From the NCBI RefSeq assembly GCF_019047785.1, contig NZ_CP077290.1, positions 2,356,001 to 2,420,000 on the forward strand: DNA of 64,000 nucleotides, written 5' to 3'. How positions within the stretch are numbered: the first letter of the stretch is position 1; each line of letters opens with the position of its first letter. Made by a program: the position numbers and the translations under genes. Source of the DNA: Enterobacter cancerogenus. Its GTDB lineage: Bacteria; Pseudomonadota; Gammaproteobacteria; Enterobacterales; Enterobacteriaceae. The notes under the pieces were generated by a model that ran no database searches, was not told the DNA's origin, and saw only the letters and a program-made list of their open reading frames with translations. Shown here one piece after another: positions 24,704 through 39,201 of this stretch.

Positions 24704-27124
24704 ATGTCCGGCTGGCCACGAATTTACTACAAGTTACTTAATTTACCATTAAGCGTCCTGGTAAAAAGTAAGTCTATCCCAGCAGAACCCGCGCTGGAAT
24801 TAGGGCTCGATACGTCGCGCCCTATTATGTACGTTTTGCCTTATAACTCGAAGGCTGACCTACTGACGCTTCGCGCCCAGTGTCTGGCGCATGACCTTCC
24901 CGACCCGCTAGAACCGCTGGAAGTTGATGGCACATTGCTGCCACGCTATGTGTTTATCCACGGCGGGCCGCGCGTGTTCACCTATTACACGCCGAAAGAA
25001 GAGTCCATCAAGCTGTTCCATGACTATCTCGACCTGCACCGCAGCAATCCTGGCCTGGATGTGCAGATGGTACCGGTCTCCGTGATGTTTGGTCGTCGTC
25101 CGGGCCGCGAAAAAGGCGAGGAGAACCCACCGCTGCGCATGCTCAACGGCATCCAGAAATTCTTCGCCGTCTCCTGGCTGGGGCGCGACAGCTTTGTCCG
25201 TTTCTCCCCTTCCGTTTCGTTGCGCCGCATGGCAGACGAACACGGCACCGACAAAATCATTGCGCAAAAACTGGCGCGCGTGGCGCGTATGCACTTTGCG
25301 CGTCAGCGTCTGGCCGCGGTTGGCCCGCGTCTCCCGGCGCGTCAGGATCTGTTCAACAAGCTTCTGGCGTCAAAAGCCATTGCTCGCGCCGTCGAAGACG
25401 AAGCGCGCAGCAAGAAAATCTCGCATGAGAAAGCCCAGCAAAACGCCATTGCGCTGATGGAAGAGATCGCCGCGAACTTCTCTTACGAGATGATCCGGCT
25501 TTCTGACCGTATTCTCAGCTTCACGTGGAACCGCCTCTATCAGGGGATTAACGTCCACAACGCCGAGCGCGTGCGTCAGCTGGCACACGACGGCCACGAG
25601 ATTGTTTATGTGCCCTGCCACCGCAGCCACATGGACTACCTGCTGCTTTCCTACGTGCTTTATCATCAGGGCCTGGTGCCGCCGCACATCGCGGCCGGTA
25701 TTAACCTGAACTTCTGGCCAGCAGGGCCGATCTTCCGCCGTCTGGGTGCGTTCTTTATTCGCCGTACCTTTAAGGGCAACAAGCTTTACTCCACCGTGTT
25801 CCGTGAATATCTGGGCGAGCTGTTCAGCCGCGGTTATTCCGTTGAGTACTTTGTCGAAGGCGGACGCTCCCGAACCGGTCGCCTGCTCGATCCGAAGACC
25901 GGCACGCTGTCGATGACCATTCAGGCGATGCTGCGTGGCGGCACGCGTCCGATTACGCTGGTGCCTATCTACATCGGCTATGAGCACGTCATGGAAGTGG
26001 GCACCTACGCAAAAGAGCTGCGCGGTGCGACCAAAGAGAAAGAGAGCCTGCCGCAGATGCTGCGTGGGCTGAGCAAGCTGCGCAACCTCGGTCAGGGCTA
26101 CGTGAACTTCGGCGAGCCAATGCCGCTGATGACCTACCTTAACCACCACGTTCCGGAGTGGCGCGAATCTATCGACCCCATCGAAGCGGTACGCCCGGCC
26201 TGGCTGACGCCAACGGTAAACGGCATCGCCTCGGAGCTGATGGTGCGCATTAACAACGCAGGTGCGGCGAACGCCATGAACCTGTGCTGTACGGCGCTTC
26301 TGGCCTCGCGCCAGCGTTCTCTGACTCGTGAACAATTGACCGAGCAGCTCGATTGCTACCTCGACATTATGCGTAATGTTCCGTACTCCACCGACTCTAC
26401 CGTGCCTTCTGCCACCGCCAGCGAGCTTATCGACCATGCGCTGCAGATGAACAAGTTTGAAGTCGAAAAAGATACGATCGGCGATATCATCATTCTGCCG
26501 CGCGAGCAGGCCGTGCTGATGACCTACTATCGCAACAACATCACGCATATGCTGATGCTGCCGTCGCTGATGGCTGCCATCATTACCCAGCATCGTCGTA
26601 TTTCTCGCCAGGAGCTGCTGCGCCATATCGCGGCCATCTACCCGATGCTGAAAGCGGAGCTGTTCCTGCGCTGGAGCAAAGATGAGCTGGCGGCAGAGCT
26701 GGATAAATTGACGGAAGAGATGCGTCGTCAGGGGCTGGTGACCGTCACCGAAGACGAGCTGAACATCAACCCATCACGTTCCCGGACGCTGCAACTGCTG
26801 GCGGCAGGCGCGCGTGAGACGCTGCAGCGCTACGCTATTACCTTCTGGCTGCTGAGCGCGAACCCGTCCATCAACCGCGGTACGCTGGAAAAAGAGAGCC
26901 GGACGCTGGCCCAGCGCCTGTCCGTTCTGCACGGCATTAACGCGCCGGAATTCTTCGACAAGGCCGTGTTCAGCTCTCTGGTGCTGACGCTGCGTGATGA
27001 AGGGTTTATCAGCGACACGGGCGATGCCGAGCCGGAAGAGACGATGAAGATCTACCAGATGCTGGCAGACCTGATTACCTCGGACGTGCGTTTAACGATC
27101 GAGAGTGCGACGCAGGGCGAATGA
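24704..27124 (+). CDS. plsB: Glycerol-3-phosphate 1-O-acyltransferase
   Basis: An 806-residue inner-membrane enzyme that adds the first acyl chain to glycerol 3-phosphate in phospholipid synthesis. ATG 24704 gives the family start [17 protein letters not shown]; reading further upstream would add 21 residues without support. The acyltransferase core has the HxxxxD motif [14 protein letters not shown] (about 302-316), block [17 protein letters not shown], block [14 protein letters not shown] and block [15 protein letters not shown]. The C-terminal region diverges mildly from E. coli at [21 protein letters not shown] element follows its stop. Confidence 0.98.
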   Translation: MSGWPRIYYKLLNLPLSVLVKSKSIPAEPALELGLDTSRPIMYVLPYNSKADLLTLRAQCLAHDLPDPLEPLEVDGTLLPRYVFIHGGPRVFTYYTPKEESIKLFHDYLDLHRSNPGLDVQMVPVSVMFGRRPGREKGEENPPLRMLNGIQKFFAVSWLGRDSFVRFSPSVSLRRMADEHGTDKIIAQKLARVARMHFARQRLAAVGPRLPARQDLFNKLLASKAIARAVEDEARSKKISHEKAQQNAIALMEEIAANFSYEMIRLSDRILSFTWNRLYQGINVHNAERVRQLAHDGHEIVYVPCHRSHMDYLLLSYVLYHQGLVPPHIAAGINLNFWPAGPIFRRLGAFFIRRTFKGNKLYSTVFREYLGELFSRGYSVEYFVEGGRSRTGRLLDPKTGTLSMTIQAMLRGGTRPITLVPIYIGYEHVMEVGTYAKELRGATKEKESLPQMLRGLSKLRNLGQGYVNFGEPMPLMTYLNHHVPEWRESIDPIEAVRPAWLTPTVNGIASELMVRINNAGAANAMNLCCTALLASRQRSLTREQLTEQLDCYLDIMRNVPYSTDSTVPSATASELIDHALQMNKFEVEKDTIGDIIILPREQAVLMTYYRNNITHMLMLPSLMAAIITQHRRISRQELLRHIAAIYPMLKAELFLRWSKDELAAELDKLTEEMRRQGLVTVTEDELNINPSRSRTLQLLAAGARETLQRYAITFWLLSANPSINRGTLEKESRTLAQRLSVLHGINAPEFFDKAVFSSLVLTLRDEGFISDTGDAEPEETMKIYQMLADLITSDVRLTIESATQGE

Positions 27125-27127
27125 TGT

Positions 27128-27212
27128 TAAAGCCGGGTGGCGCTAACGCTTACCCGGCCTACATGTTCCGCTAAATCGTAGGCCGGGTAAGGCGAAGCCA
27201 TCACCCGGCTTT
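27128..27212. repeat. Paired REP element (BIME-like) between plsB and ubiA
   Basis: Two inverted REP-type palindromes lie back to back: GCCGGGTGGCGCTAACGCTTACCCGGCCTAC and a reverse copy ending TCACCCGGC followed by TTTTTT. The element sits between convergent plsB and ubiA and can form a long hairpin acting as a shared transcript end. Confidence 0.88.
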
Positions 27213-27213
27213 T

Positions 27214-28083
27214 TTATGACCAGTAACTCATCGCCAGCCCGATAAACAGCACCAGGCCAACGTAGTTATTGTTTAAAAACGCCTTAAAGCAGGCTTCACG
27301 CTCACGCTTCGCAATCAGCTTTTGCTGATACGCAAACAGCAGTCCGGCCACCAGTACGGACCAGTAAAACTCCCAGTTCAGCCCGTTCAGGCGACCAATG
27401 GCGACCATCAGGGCCACAACCGCGACCTGCATAATGCCGATGATCAGCTTGTCATGACGGCCAAACAGGATCGCCGTTGATTTGATGCCAATCTTGAGGT
27501 CATCGTCACGGTCGACCATCGCATATTGCGTATCGTACGCCACGGCCCAGAGAATATTTGCCAGGAACATAAGCCAGCAGCTGAGCGGTACGGATTCGCT
27601 CACCGCCGCAAATGCCATCGGGATCGACCAGCCAAACGCCGCGCCCAGCACCACCTGCGGAAGATGGGTATAGCGCTTCATAAACGGATAGACCCACGCC
27701 AGTGCCAGTGCGGCCACGGAGAGCAGGATCGTCATGGTGTTCAGGGTTAACACCAGCAGGAAGGAGAGCGCAATCAGCACCACGAACAGCGTGCGGGCCT
27801 CTTTCTCGGTAACCTGACCACTCGGCAGCGGGCGGTTGGCCGTACGCTTAACGTGGCCGTCAAATTTTCTGTCGGCATAATCGTTGACCACGCAGCCTGC
27901 GGCGCGCATCAGCCAGACACCTGCCACAAACACCGCCAGGATCCACAGCGGCGGTAAGCCCGGGGTGGCTACCCACAGCGCCCATAACGTTGGCCACAGC
28001 AGCAGCAACGCGCCAATGGGCTTATCGGTACGCATCAAGCGGTGATAGGCCAGCAGCTTGTCCTGCGTCAGACTCCACTCCAT
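27214..28083 (-). CDS. ubiA: 4-hydroxybenzoate octaprenyltransferase
   Basis: A 289-residue inner-membrane prenyltransferase that attaches the octaprenyl tail to 4-hydroxybenzoate in ubiquinone synthesis. Two aspartate-rich diphosphate-binding motifs are seen: [22 protein letters not shown] (about 65-86) and [20 protein letters not shown] (about 185-205). About nine hydrophobic helices fill the rest. It lies 13 bases downstream of ubiC, forming the ubiCA operon that carries the first two committed steps. Confidence 0.98.
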   Translation of the reverse strand: MEWSLTQDKLLAYHRLMRTDKPIGALLLLWPTLWALWVATPGLPPLWILAVFVAGVWLMRAAGCVVNDYADRKFDGHVKRTANRPLPSGQVTEKEARTLFVVLIALSFLLVLTLNTMTILLSVAALALAWVYPFMKRYTHLPQVVLGAAFGWSIPMAFAAVSESVPLSCWLMFLANILWAVAYDTQYAMVDRDDDLKIGIKSTAILFGRHDKLIIGIMQVAVVALMVAIGRLNGLNWEFYWSVLVAGLLFAYQQKLIAKREREACFKAFLNNNYVGLVLFIGLAMSYWS

Positions 28084-28096
28084 TTTTTTCTTCCTC

Positions 28097-28594
28097 TTAG
28101 TACAACGGCGATGCGGGTAGAAACAGCTCCGTCAGTATTAACGGTTTACCACTCAGGCGAAGACGGGAACGGCGTCCCCACAGATCGGCATCGCGACCAA
28201 TCTCAATAAAATCTCGGGTTAACTCGGACGAAGTAAAAAGATAGCGCCCCAGCGGCGTTTTTCCCAGTCGTTGCAGTGCGAGCTCAGGCCCGGAAAGCGT
28301 TGATTCAGGCACCACTGTCCGCCCGGCAAGCCACGGCTCGCCGTCGGCACACAGTAAAATTTCACGTAACCAGTAGCGTTCTTCACGCGGCAGCAGCGGC
28401 AGTTCATCGGCAATCTCATCAGTTGAGACAAACCCTTCCTGAATCAGCGTCACCGTGACCGTTTTTCCCTGTTGTTCAAAACGTTTTGTCATGGAATCTT
28501 CCAGCAGCAGCCAGTCGAGCTGCGCCGGGTCAAGCGCGGGTATGTGGTCTAAATAGCGCAGCGCACGCAGGTGCATAAGCGCAGGGTGTGACAT
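28097..28594 (-). CDS. ubiC: Chorismate lyase
   Basis: A 165-residue cytosolic enzyme that splits chorismate into 4-hydroxybenzoate and pyruvate, the first step of ubiquinone synthesis. Family residues include [50 protein letters not shown] with the active-site Arg, and [32 protein letters not shown] with the conserved C-terminal Glu. Length matches E. coli (165). It is first in the ubiCA operon. Confidence 0.97.
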   Translation of the reverse strand: MSHPALMHLRALRYLDHIPALDPAQLDWLLLEDSMTKRFEQQGKTVTVTLIQEGFVSTDEIADELPLLPREERYWLREILLCADGEPWLAGRTVVPESTLSGPELALQRLGKTPLGRYLFTSSELTRDFIEIGRDADLWGRRSRLRLSGKPLILTELFLPASPLY

Positions 28595-28772
28595 GCCAGA
28601 CTCTCCGATACATAACGTTATCGCATTGTATCGCAGAAAAGCAGATTGAGGGCGGCCAAACGATATTTAGCGATCACTATCGCAACAATGGCGCAACAGC
28701 ACGGGCGGTACGAAAAAAAGTGCGCCCACTCAGGCGCACTAAAACGAACAAATCAGCACTGTGGGGAGACGG

Positions 28773-29723
28773 TCACCCCTTGCCTTTTACACTGCTGATA
28801 AAGGTGGAACGGGCAGTGGTCGACCCTAAACGCTCGGCTTCATCAAGCAGTTTCAGCGCTTTGTCGACGTCGCCGTTTTTCACCGCCTGCTTAATGGCGT
28901 TGTTGAAATAGGTTTCGGTATCGTTCAGTACTGGCTCAGCTTTTTTCGCCGGTGCCGGCGCTGACGCAGCGGCCGCTGGTGCTGCCGCGACAGGCGCTGC
29001 GTATACCGGCGCCGCGGTGTTACCTACCGTCACCGGACCTGGTCCAGACGAGCCGAACAATGGGCCAACGAGCACGCTGGACGCGCTGTTCGTAGACACT
29101 TTCAGTTTGACCAGGCCATCGGTGGTGTGGCGGGCAAGCGGGTCCGGAATATCAGGAACCGCGTTTCCGGTACCTTTTGCATAGGCTTTTGCCGGGTCAA
29201 CCAGCTTCGTGGTTTGCTGGAGATCGTTGTCGGTGGTAAAGACCAACACGTAAATTTTTTGCTGCCCCAGCGCTGGCGTCAGGCGCATCACCCCTTCCAG
29301 GCGGTCCGCGCTCATTACGCCCGGTTCCTGATAGTTAAAGTAATTGCTTGGGAAGAACGCTGACGGCGTCATGTTTTGGTCGAGGATCAGCACGTTAGGG
29401 GCAAAAACGCTGGTCTGCTTGTTCACTTCGCTGGTCAGCGTAAGGGTTAATTCACCGATGTTGGCCGGCACGCTAAACGCGGCAACCGGGCCGCTGATGC
29501 CCGGCACGTTCAGTGACTGACCGCCAGCGGAAAGCTGTGTGGTTTGTACTTTCGATTGATCAACCGGCGTCCACACCAGCTGCTGAAGTGACGCCGCCGG
29601 GATCGCTGGCGCAGCACTGGTATTCTGAGGAACGAAATTGACATCTGCAAAGGTGATGGCTGGCGCACTAGCCAGCAGGCCCGCAGAGAGGCACAGCGCG
29701 ACGAGACTTTTCTTCATTTTCAT
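28773..29723 (-). CDS. malM: Maltose operon periplasmic protein
   Basis: A 316-residue exported protein of the maltose regulon, located in the periplasm and of unknown function. It has a signal peptide (about 1-26, ending PAITFA). The mature start is DVNFVPQNTSAAPAIPAASLQQLVWTPV. A central beta-rich domain has SVPANIGELTLTLTSEVN and GVMRLTPALGQQKIYVLVFTT. An Ala/Pro-rich linker (about 235-265) precedes a C-terminal helical segment YFNNAIKQAVKNGDVDKALKLLDEAE. It is the last gene of malK-lamB-malM, separated from lamB by a hairpin. Confidence 0.95.
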   Translation of the reverse strand: MKMKKSLVALCLSAGLLASAPAITFADVNFVPQNTSAAPAIPAASLQQLVWTPVDQSKVQTTQLSAGGQSLNVPGISGPVAAFSVPANIGELTLTLTSEVNKQTSVFAPNVLILDQNMTPSAFFPSNYFNYQEPGVMSADRLEGVMRLTPALGQQKIYVLVFTTDNDLQQTTKLVDPAKAYAKGTGNAVPDIPDPLARHTTDGLVKLKVSTNSASSVLVGPLFGSSGPGPVTVGNTAAPVYAAPVAAAPAAAASAPAPAKKAEPVLNDTETYFNNAIKQAVKNGDVDKALKLLDEAERLGSTTARSTFISSVKGKG

Positions 29724-29788
29724 TGTTATTACCTCTGATAGCGTGAACGCTGCGGTGGCCAGGCAATAGCGCGCAGCGCCCTAAGGAG

Positions 29789-29808
29789 AGAGGGGCTTGC
29801 GCCCCTCT
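29789..29808. other. Stem-loop between lamB and malM
   Basis: AGAGGGGC at 29789-29796 pairs perfectly with GCCCCTCT at 29801-29808 around TTGC. On the minus (mal) strand no T-run follows, so it is more likely a 3'-end stabilising hairpin for lamB mRNA than a terminator. Confidence 0.6.
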
Positions 29809-29836
29809 TTTCGGTCATTACGTCAGGTCTTGCGAA

Positions 29837-31180
<1,344 letters not shown>

Positions 31181-31215
31181 TCACCTGTCGGTTTCGTGCT
31201 TATTATTGGGATTGC

Positions 31216-32325
31216 TTAGACGCCTGGCTCTTTATGCAGCCGACGACATGCGGTGCCATCTTCACGGAACAGATGACAGCGCTCTGGCGGCAAACCGATA
31301 GCGAATGTGGCACCCTCTTCTACCAACACCACGTCGTTCTGGCGGTAAACCAGGTTCTGACGGATGGCGGGGATCTGGATATGAATCTGTGTTTCGTGAC
31401 CAAGTTGTTCGACGACCTGAACAATCCCTTCCAGCGTCACATCGGCGATGTGGCTTGGCAGCAGATGCTCAGGACGAATGCCGAGGGACATATTTGCCCC
31501 GACCTGTACGTTAGCGCTGTCGACCGGCAGCCACACTTGCTGACGGTTTGGCAGCTCCACCTGTACCTGTTCAATCGCCGTGGCGGTCACTTTAACGGGC
31601 AGGAAGTTCATCTTCGGCGAGCCAATAAAGCCCGCGACAAAGCGGTCTGCCGGGTAGTGATACAGCTCCAGCGGTTTGCCCACCTGCGCGACGCGACCGG
31701 CGTCCAGCACCACAATTTTGTCGGCCAGCGTCATCGCTTCGACCTGATCGTGGGTGACGTAAATCATCGTGCGGCCAAGGCGCTTGTGCAGACGGGAGAT
31801 TTCGATACGCATCTGGACGCGCAGGGCGGCATCCAGGTTAGAAAGTGGTTCATCCAGCAGGAACACGCGCGGTTCCGCCACCAGCGTACGGCCAATTGCC
31901 ACGCGCTGACGCTGACCACCGGAGAGCGCTTTTGGTTTACGCTCCAGCAGGTGCGCCAGCTGTAATACTTCGGCGACCTGGGTCACGCGCTGGTTGATGA
32001 TCTCTTTTTTCGCCCCAGCCAGCTTCAGGCCAAAGGACATGTTTTCAGCAACGGACAGATGGGGATAAAGCGCATAGGACTGGAAGACCATACCAACGCC
32101 ACGTTCGGCGGGCGGGATGTCGTTCATCCGGCTTTCACCAATGAACAAATCACCGCTGGTGATGGTTTCAAGACCGGCAATCATACGCAGCAGAGTCGAT
32201 TTACCACAGCCAGATGGACCGACGAACACCACGAACTCGCCCTCGTTGATGTCCAGATTGATGTCTTTTGACACCACTACGTCGCCCCAGGCTTTCGTTA
32301 CATTACGCAGCTGTACGCTCGCCAT
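31216..32325 (-). CDS. malK: Maltose/maltodextrin ABC transporter ATPase
   Basis: A 369-residue ATPase that drives the MalFGK2 importer and also represses MalT. Walker A is [12 protein letters not shown] (about 36-47), the signature [13 protein letters not shown] (about 134), Walker [13 protein letters not shown] (about 153), and the switch histidine is in [10 protein letters not shown] (about 192). A C-terminal regulatory domain of about 135 residues ([26 protein letters not shown]) follows. It is first of malK-lamB-malM, divergent from malEFG. Confidence 0.98.
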   Translation of the reverse strand: MASVQLRNVTKAWGDVVVSKDINLDINEGEFVVFVGPSGCGKSTLLRMIAGLETITSGDLFIGESRMNDIPPAERGVGMVFQSYALYPHLSVAENMSFGLKLAGAKKEIINQRVTQVAEVLQLAHLLERKPKALSGGQRQRVAIGRTLVAEPRVFLLDEPLSNLDAALRVQMRIEISRLHKRLGRTMIYVTHDQVEAMTLADKIVVLDAGRVAQVGKPLELYHYPADRFVAGFIGSPKMNFLPVKVTATAIEQVQVELPNRQQVWLPVDSANVQVGANMSLGIRPEHLLPSHIADVTLEGIVQVVEQLGHETQIHIQIPAIRQNLVYRQNDVVLVEEGATFAIGLPPERCHLFREDGTACRRLHKEPGV

Positions 32326-33887
<1,562 letters not shown>

Positions 33888-33897
33888 GCAGAAAAAC

Positions 33898-33978
33898 GGC
33901 GGGTGGCGCTTGCGCTTACCCGCCCTACAACTACGGCACGATCCGTAGGTCAGGTAAGCACAGCGCCACCTGACGAAA
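33898..33978. repeat. REP pair in the malE-malF gap
   Basis: Two REP-type palindromes in inverted orientation (GGCGGGTGGCGCTTGCGCTTACCCGCC and GTCAGGTAAGCACAGCGCCACCTGAC) fill most of the 120-base gap. In E. coli a REP pair at the same place protects malE mRNA from 3' decay and so raises MalE over MalF. The same role is likely here. Confidence 0.88.
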
Positions 33979-34007
33979 AGTTTCCACCGTTGTAGAGGAA
34001 GAACCCC

Positions 34008-35552
34008 ATGGATGTCATTAAAAAGAAACGCTGGTGGCAAAGCGACGCGCTGAAGTGGTCAGTGATTGGTCTACTCTGTCTGCTGGTGGGTTACCTTGTT
34101 GTTTTAATGTACGTACAAGGGGAGTACCTGTTCGCCATCATGACGCTGATTTTAAGCTCTGCTGGCCTGTATATTTTCGCCAACCGTAAAGCTTACGCCT
34201 GGCGCTATGTCTATCCGGGCGTGGCCGGGATGGGGCTGTTCGTACTGTTCCCGCTGATCTGCACCATCGCCATCGCCTTCACCAACTACAGCAGTACCAA
34301 CCAGCTCGCGCAGGAACGCGCGGTGCAGGTGCTGATGGACCGTTCTTATCAGGCGGGTAAAACCTTTAACTTCGGCCTGTATCCTGAAGGCAATAAGTGG
34401 AAGTTAGCGCTCACTGACCAGGAAACCCAAAAGGTCTTTATCTCCGACGCATTCACATTTGGCGGCGAACAAAAGCTGCCCCTGAAAGAGGCCGCAGCCC
34501 TGCCGGAAGGTGAACGTGCAAACCTGCGTATCATCACCCAGAATCGTCAGGCGCTGACCCAGCTCACCGCCGAACTGCCGGATGAAAGCAAAGTGACCAT
34601 GAGCTCGCTGCGCCAGTTCTCCGGCACCCAGCCGCTTTACACCAAAGCGGATGACGGCACGCTGACCAACAACCAGAGCGGCGTGAAGTACCGTCCGAAC
34701 AACGATATCGGTTTTTATCAGTCGGTGAATGCCGACGGCAGCTGGGGCGACGACAAACTCAGCCCGGGCTACACCGTGACCATCGGCTGGGATAACTTCA
34801 CCCGCGTCTTTACCGACGAAGGGATCCAGAAACCGTTCTTCGCCATCTTCGTCTGGACGGTGGTCTTCTCGGTGCTGACCGTGATCCTGACCGTCGCCGT
34901 GGGCATGGTACTGGCGTGCCTGGTGGAGTGGGAATCCCTGAAGGGCAAAGCGATTTACCGCGTGCTGCTGATCCTGCCCTACGCCGTGCCGTCGTTTATC
35001 TCAATTCTGATTTTCAAAGGGCTGTTTAACCAGAGCTTCGGTGAAATCAACATGATGCTGAGCGCGCTGTTTGGCATCAAACCGGCCTGGTTCAGCGACC
35101 CGACGACCGCCCGATCGATGATTATCATCGTCAACACCTGGCTGGGCTATCCGTACATGATGATCCTGTGCATGGGGCTGCTGAAGGCTATCCCGGACGA
35201 TCTGTACGAAGCCTCGGCGATGGACGGCGCAGGCCCGTTCCAGAACTTCTTCAGAATTACGCTGCCGCTGCTCATCAAGCCGCTGACCCCGCTGATGATC
35301 GCCAGCTTTGCCTTTAACTTTAACAACTTCGTGCTGATTCAGCTGTTGACCAACGGTGGGCCGGACCGCCTGGGCACTACCACCCCGGCAGGCTATACCG
35401 ACCTGCTGGTGAGCTACACCTACCGCATCGCCTTTGAGGGCGGCGGCGGTCAGGACTTCGGCCTGGCGGCGGCAATTGCCACGCTGATCTTCCTGCTGGT
35501 GGGCGCGCTGGCGATTGTGAACCTGAAAGCCACACGCATGAAATTCGACTAA
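34008..35552 (+). CDS. malF: Maltose ABC transporter permease MalF
   Basis: A 514-residue inner-membrane permease with eight predicted helices and a large periplasmic P2 loop (about residues 93-275) between helices 3 and 4 that contacts MalE. The cytoplasmic coupling (EAA) loop is [23 protein letters not shown] (about 400-422). The N-terminus [19 protein letters not shown] follows AGAGGAAGAACCCC. It is 14 bases upstream of malG. Confidence 0.98.
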   Translation: MDVIKKKRWWQSDALKWSVIGLLCLLVGYLVVLMYVQGEYLFAIMTLILSSAGLYIFANRKAYAWRYVYPGVAGMGLFVLFPLICTIAIAFTNYSSTNQLAQERAVQVLMDRSYQAGKTFNFGLYPEGNKWKLALTDQETQKVFISDAFTFGGEQKLPLKEAAALPEGERANLRIITQNRQALTQLTAELPDESKVTMSSLRQFSGTQPLYTKADDGTLTNNQSGVKYRPNNDIGFYQSVNADGSWGDDKLSPGYTVTIGWDNFTRVFTDEGIQKPFFAIFVWTVVFSVLTVILTVAVGMVLACLVEWESLKGKAIYRVLLILPYAVPSFISILIFKGLFNQSFGEINMMLSALFGIKPAWFSDPTTARSMIIIVNTWLGYPYMMILCMGLLKAIPDDLYEASAMDGAGPFQNFFRITLPLLIKPLTPLMIASFAFNFNNFVLIQLLTNGGPDRLGTTTPAGYTDLLVSYTYRIAFEGGGGQDFGLAAAIATLIFLLVGALAIVNLKATRMKFD

Positions 35553-35566
35553 GGAGGGCACAGAAT

Positions 35567-36457
35567 ATGTCTATGGTCCAACCCAAATCTCAAAAGCTGC
35601 GCCTCTTCGCAACGCACTTAGGCCTGCTGATATTTATCGCGGCAATTATGTTCCCGCTGCTGATGGTCATCGCGATTTCCCTGCGTTCGGGCAACTTCGC
35701 AACCGGCAGCCTGATCCCGGATGAAATCTCCTGGGAGCACTGGAAGCTCGCGCTGGGCTTTAGCGTTGAGCACGCGGATGGCCGCGTCACGCCGCCGCCG
35801 TTCCCGGTGCTGCTGTGGCTGTGGAACTCCGTGAAAGTGGCGACCATCACCGCAATCGGTATTGTGACGCTGTCCACCACCTGTGCTTACGCCTTTGCCC
35901 GTATGCGTTTCCCGGGCAAAGCAACGCTGCTGAAAGGGATGCTGATTTTCCAGATGTTCCCCGCGGTGCTTTCGCTGGTGGCGTTGTATGCCCTGTTTGA
36001 CCGCCTGGGCCAGTACGTGCCGTTTATCGGTCTTAATACACACGGCGGCGTGATCTTCGCCTATCTCGGCGGTATCGCCCTGCACGTGTGGACCATCAAA
36101 GGGTATTTCGAAACCATCGACGGCTCGCTGGAAGAAGCGGCGGCGCTGGATGGCGCAACCCCGTGGCAGGCGTTCCGCCTCGTGCTTCTGCCGCTGTCAG
36201 TGCCGATTCTGGCGGTGGTGTTTATTCTGTCGTTTATCGCCGCAATCACCGAAGTTCCGGTCGCTTCCCTGCTGCTGCGTGATGTTAACAGCTACACGCT
36301 GGCGGTCGGGATGCAGCAATACCTCAACCCGCAAAACTACCTGTGGGGCGACTTTGCCGCTGCGGCCGTCCTTTCCGCTATCCCGATTACCGTCGTGTTC
36401 CTGCTGGCACAGCGCTGGCTGGTTAACGGCCTGACAGCGGGCGGTGTGAAAGGTTAA
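35567..36457 (+). CDS. malG: Maltose ABC transporter permease MalG
   Basis: A 296-residue inner-membrane permease with six predicted helices, partner of MalF in MalFGK2. The coupling loop is [24 protein letters not shown] (about 188-211). The C-terminal tail [12 protein letters not shown], which in E. coli reaches towards MalK, is intact. AGGAGGG lies 8 bases before the ATG. A strong terminator lies about 70 bases after the stop. Confidence 0.98.
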   Translation: MSMVQPKSQKLRLFATHLGLLIFIAAIMFPLLMVIAISLRSGNFATGSLIPDEISWEHWKLALGFSVEHADGRVTPPPFPVLLWLWNSVKVATITAIGIVTLSTTCAYAFARMRFPGKATLLKGMLIFQMFPAVLSLVALYALFDRLGQYVPFIGLNTHGGVIFAYLGGIALHVWTIKGYFETIDGSLEEAAALDGATPWQAFRLVLLPLSVPILAVVFILSFIAAITEVPVASLLLRDVNSYTLAVGMQQYLNPQNYLWGDFAAAAVLSAIPITVVFLLAQRWLVNGLTAGGVKG

Positions 36458-36526
36458 GTTTCAATGTGTTATGCCACTGCAACCCTCAACTTTGACGTAT
36501 TGTATTGAACCAACTTGTGACTGTTA

Positions 36527-36552
36527 GGCGCTCCCCGGAGCGCCCTTTTTTT
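36527..36552 (+). terminator. malEFG terminator
   Basis: GGCGCTC at 36527-36533 pairs with GAGCGCC at 36538-36544 around CCCG, followed by eight T. The T-run overlaps the psiE stop codon on the opposite strand. Confidence 0.9.
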
Positions 36553-36961
36553 ATTCGCGTTTCAGCCGCTTCGAGTTGCACAGCCAGAGGGTGATCACCA
36601 GCAACAGGATCGCCGCCGAGTAGATCAGCACGTCGAGCGGGGATTTGTGATCGACGATGATCAGCCGCACTATCGCGGTGATCCCGATATAGACAAAGTA
36701 GCGCAGCGGGAAGTGAAAGCCGGACTGAAAATACTTCACAATCAGGGCGATAAATTCAAAGTAGAGAAAGTAGACCACCAGGCCTTCCACCAGCGCATAC
36801 TTGCTGGTTTGCTCAGGGGCGAAGAGCACATCCGCCAGATGCACCGTCTCTTTGCCGAGAAAGACGACCAGAATCAGACCAAGGCTCAGCAGACCGAGGT
36901 TCAGCACGGTCTGGAGGATGGTTGAGATAAACTCAACGCGTGGGCGAGTCAGGGATGTCAT
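36551..36961 (-). CDS. psiE: Phosphate-starvation-inducible protein PsiE
   Basis: A 136-residue inner-membrane protein with four hydrophobic helices ([70 protein letters not shown]) and a basic tail NSKRLKRE. Its expression rises on phosphate starvation in E. coli; the molecular role is unknown. ATG 36961 yields [14 protein letters not shown] and the exact family length; 14 residues further upstream have no support. Confidence 0.97.
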   Translation of the reverse strand: MTSLTRPRVEFISTILQTVLNLGLLSLGLILVVFLGKETVHLADVLFAPEQTSKYALVEGLVVYFLYFEFIALIVKYFQSGFHFPLRYFVYIGITAIVRLIIVDHKSPLDVLIYSAAILLLVITLWLCNSKRLKRE

Positions 36962-37045
36962 ACAGCACCTCATTCTCCAGGACGAGGTTCCTGTATAACG
37001 CAAAAATGTGACGGGGATCTATATTTTTTGTTTATGTTTTGCTCA

Positions 37046-37103
37046 TTCGCCCGGTGGCGCTCCGCTTACCGGGCCTACAAAAACCGTAGGCCGGGCAAGC
37101 AGC
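37046..37103. repeat. REP pair downstream of yjbH
   Basis: CGCCCGGTGGCGCTCCGCTTACCGGGCCTAC followed by an inverted GTAGGCCGGGCAAGC half lies between psiE and the yjbH stop codon at 37105. The core is the same as in the 90-bp array at 11.3-11.8 kb. Confidence 0.85.
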
Positions 37104-37104
37104 A

Positions 37105-39201
37105 TCAACGGAAGTTAATGTTCTTATCGCTGGTCATGTCATACAACTGGAACTTACGTCCAAGCTGCTGGCCCCCGTCGCGCGTCAGCGGCGTCCAGCC
37201 CACGGCGGCACGGCTGCGGGTTGGGCCTGACGAGAACAGATCCAGCGGAATCGAGACATACACGCCTTTGGTGAAATCCCCTTCCCCGTATTCGTCCGGC
37301 GAAACGTTAGTGATGGTGGCATAGCCGCCCACGACCACGCCGCTGTCGAAGTGTTTCGAGATGTCCAGCGTGCCGCCCTTGTCGCCTGCCAGATACTGGC
37401 CGACGCTGGCTTTGACCAGCACATCCTGGGCGAACGACGGCGTCCAGTAGGCGGTGAGATGGCCCGTTTTGACGCTGTAGTCGGTGAACTTCATCATGTC
37501 CTGGGCGCTGCGCCAGTCACGCTGTTTCACATAGTTGGCGTCAATGCCGAACGCCCAGTTGCTGTCGACAGGGCGGTAAAGCACCTCCGCCCCCGCGCCA
37601 CCGTACATGGTTTCCAGATAGCCGCCGTACACCTGGCCGTAAAAACCGTTGCCGAAGTACTGGAAGTAGTTGGCCTGCAGATTGTTCACGTAGGCGTTGT
37701 TCTGCACATATTCACGCACGCGGGTACGCACGCGCGGCAGCTTCGAGTCGTTCGGCGGGTTGGTGTAGTTGAACTTGTCGTAGTTGTTGGCAATGTTGCC
37801 GAACAGGCTGCCGGTGGTCAGCAGGTGGTCGGTAACCCACAGATCCGCGGTTGCCATCACGCCAAGCTGGTACATGTAGAAGTTTTCCGGCCCGCCGACG
37901 GACTGGTTCAGCACCGGGTCGATGTGGAAATCAAAGCGCGATTTATCAATGTACCAGCCCTGCTCGGTCGATTCCGGCACGACCGGCTCGATGCGTTTTT
38001 GAACCAGCTCGGTTTCATGCCCCAGCGGTTCGCCCTCAAGATGACGACGCAGGCTGGCAACGTCGGTTTCCGTGGTCACCTGCGGCAGGTTAAGGCGGTT
38101 TTCCGTTACGCGGATCGTGCGGATCCCCTCGGGCAGATCGTTCATAACGATCCGGTTAGCGCGTTCGATCCCTTCGCGCGAGTCACGATACTTCACCTGC
38201 TCGCCGGTAACGTAGAGCGTATCGCCCTTAGTCTGGATCTTCGGATCGGCAAATCCGGCGTTGTACTTCAGCAGCGTCAGCTGGTTGGCGACGACGGAGT
38301 GCTGGATGATGGCGTCCTGCGGCTCCGGCTGGTACGCAGGCCGGGCATTGTCGTTATAGTGCGGACGCATATCGTTAAAGTTGGTGCGCAGTGTGAAGCC
38401 AAACATCACTGTATTGCCGCGCTCGTAGCTGAGGTTAACGTCGGCCCAGTCGGTGACGCGGTAAATGGCACCGACGTTAAACTTGCTCTTCTGCTCAATC
38501 TTCCCGGCGAAATCTTCGCTGTAGTTATTCCCTTCATACTCCAGCTTCAGGCGCAGCGGTTGCCACGGCGTTTGGTATTCGATGCCGCCAAACAGCGAGG
38601 CCGGGCCGTGGAACATCTGGTCGCCGTTGATGGAGCCGGCTTTTTTATAGCTGTTATCCCGGTAGCAATATTTGTCGCTGTAGGAGCAGAACGGGTTTTT
38701 GACGTTGCCGCTGGTACCGAGGTAGCCCCAGCCGAGGCCGAGTGAGAAATCAAACGGTCCCCAGGCTTTGCTGGCCACAACGTATTCCGCATCAAACAGG
38801 CCGGTACCGCCGATATCTTTCGCGCCGACGGAGACCTGTGGCATCCAGTAGCTCTCTTCCCACAGGCGCAGCTTCACGTCGAAGGCTTTGTCTTTATAGG
38901 TTTGATCGCCGGAGAATGCGTCGACGCTGCTGTACTGTTTCGTGCGCACGTCGGTATAGCGCAGCGTGGTTTCGAGCCACGGGAACAGCTGCACCGACGC
39001 AGAGTAGTAGCGATACTGATCGTTATCGCGGTAGTTAAGGCTGATTTCACCTTCACGCGCCATCCGCGCGGTAGGCGTTTGCAGTAAACCGACGCCGCCA
39101 AAATCGGATTGCGACGGGCCGATGGGCGCGGGCCAGGTTTCTGCATGGCAGGCGGCGCTGACGCACAGCGCCAGCATGCTGTAGAGATAGGTTTTTTTCA
39201 T
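37105..39201 (-). CDS. yjbH: YjbH family outer-membrane exopolysaccharide protein
   Basis: A 698-residue exported protein of the YjbH/GfcD family, predicted to form an outer-membrane beta-barrel that helps export the polysaccharide made through the yjbEFGH locus. The signal segment is [21 protein letters not shown]. The mature start has [44 protein letters not shown], the hallmark of the family. A small periplasmic-type domain (about 310-400) interrupts two barrel-like regions. Its ATG overlaps the yjbG stop by one base (TAATG), so the genes are translationally coupled. Confidence 0.94.
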   Translation of the reverse strand: MKKTYLYSMLALCVSAACHAETWPAPIGPSQSDFGGVGLLQTPTARMAREGEISLNYRDNDQYRYYSASVQLFPWLETTLRYTDVRTKQYSSVDAFSGDQTYKDKAFDVKLRLWEESYWMPQVSVGAKDIGGTGLFDAEYVVASKAWGPFDFSLGLGWGYLGTSGNVKNPFCSYSDKYCYRDNSYKKAGSINGDQMFHGPASLFGGIEYQTPWQPLRLKLEYEGNNYSEDFAGKIEQKSKFNVGAIYRVTDWADVNLSYERGNTVMFGFTLRTNFNDMRPHYNDNARPAYQPEPQDAIIQHSVVANQLTLLKYNAGFADPKIQTKGDTLYVTGEQVKYRDSREGIERANRIVMNDLPEGIRTIRVTENRLNLPQVTTETDVASLRRHLEGEPLGHETELVQKRIEPVVPESTEQGWYIDKSRFDFHIDPVLNQSVGGPENFYMYQLGVMATADLWVTDHLLTTGSLFGNIANNYDKFNYTNPPNDSKLPRVRTRVREYVQNNAYVNNLQANYFQYFGNGFYGQVYGGYLETMYGGAGAEVLYRPVDSNWAFGIDANYVKQRDWRSAQDMMKFTDYSVKTGHLTAYWTPSFAQDVLVKASVGQYLAGDKGGTLDISKHFDSGVVVGGYATITNVSPDEYGEGDFTKGVYVSIPLDLFSSGPTRSRAAVGWTPLTRDGGQQLGRKFQLYDMTSDKNINFR

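Noticed and set aside
25370..26626. 418-codon minus-strand ORF
   Set aside because: Antisense of plsB; low-complexity His/Arg/Gln-rich shadow.
37351..38745. 464-codon plus-strand ORF
   Set aside because: Antisense of yjbH; high-GC codon shadow with a His/Arg/Val-rich product and no known domain.
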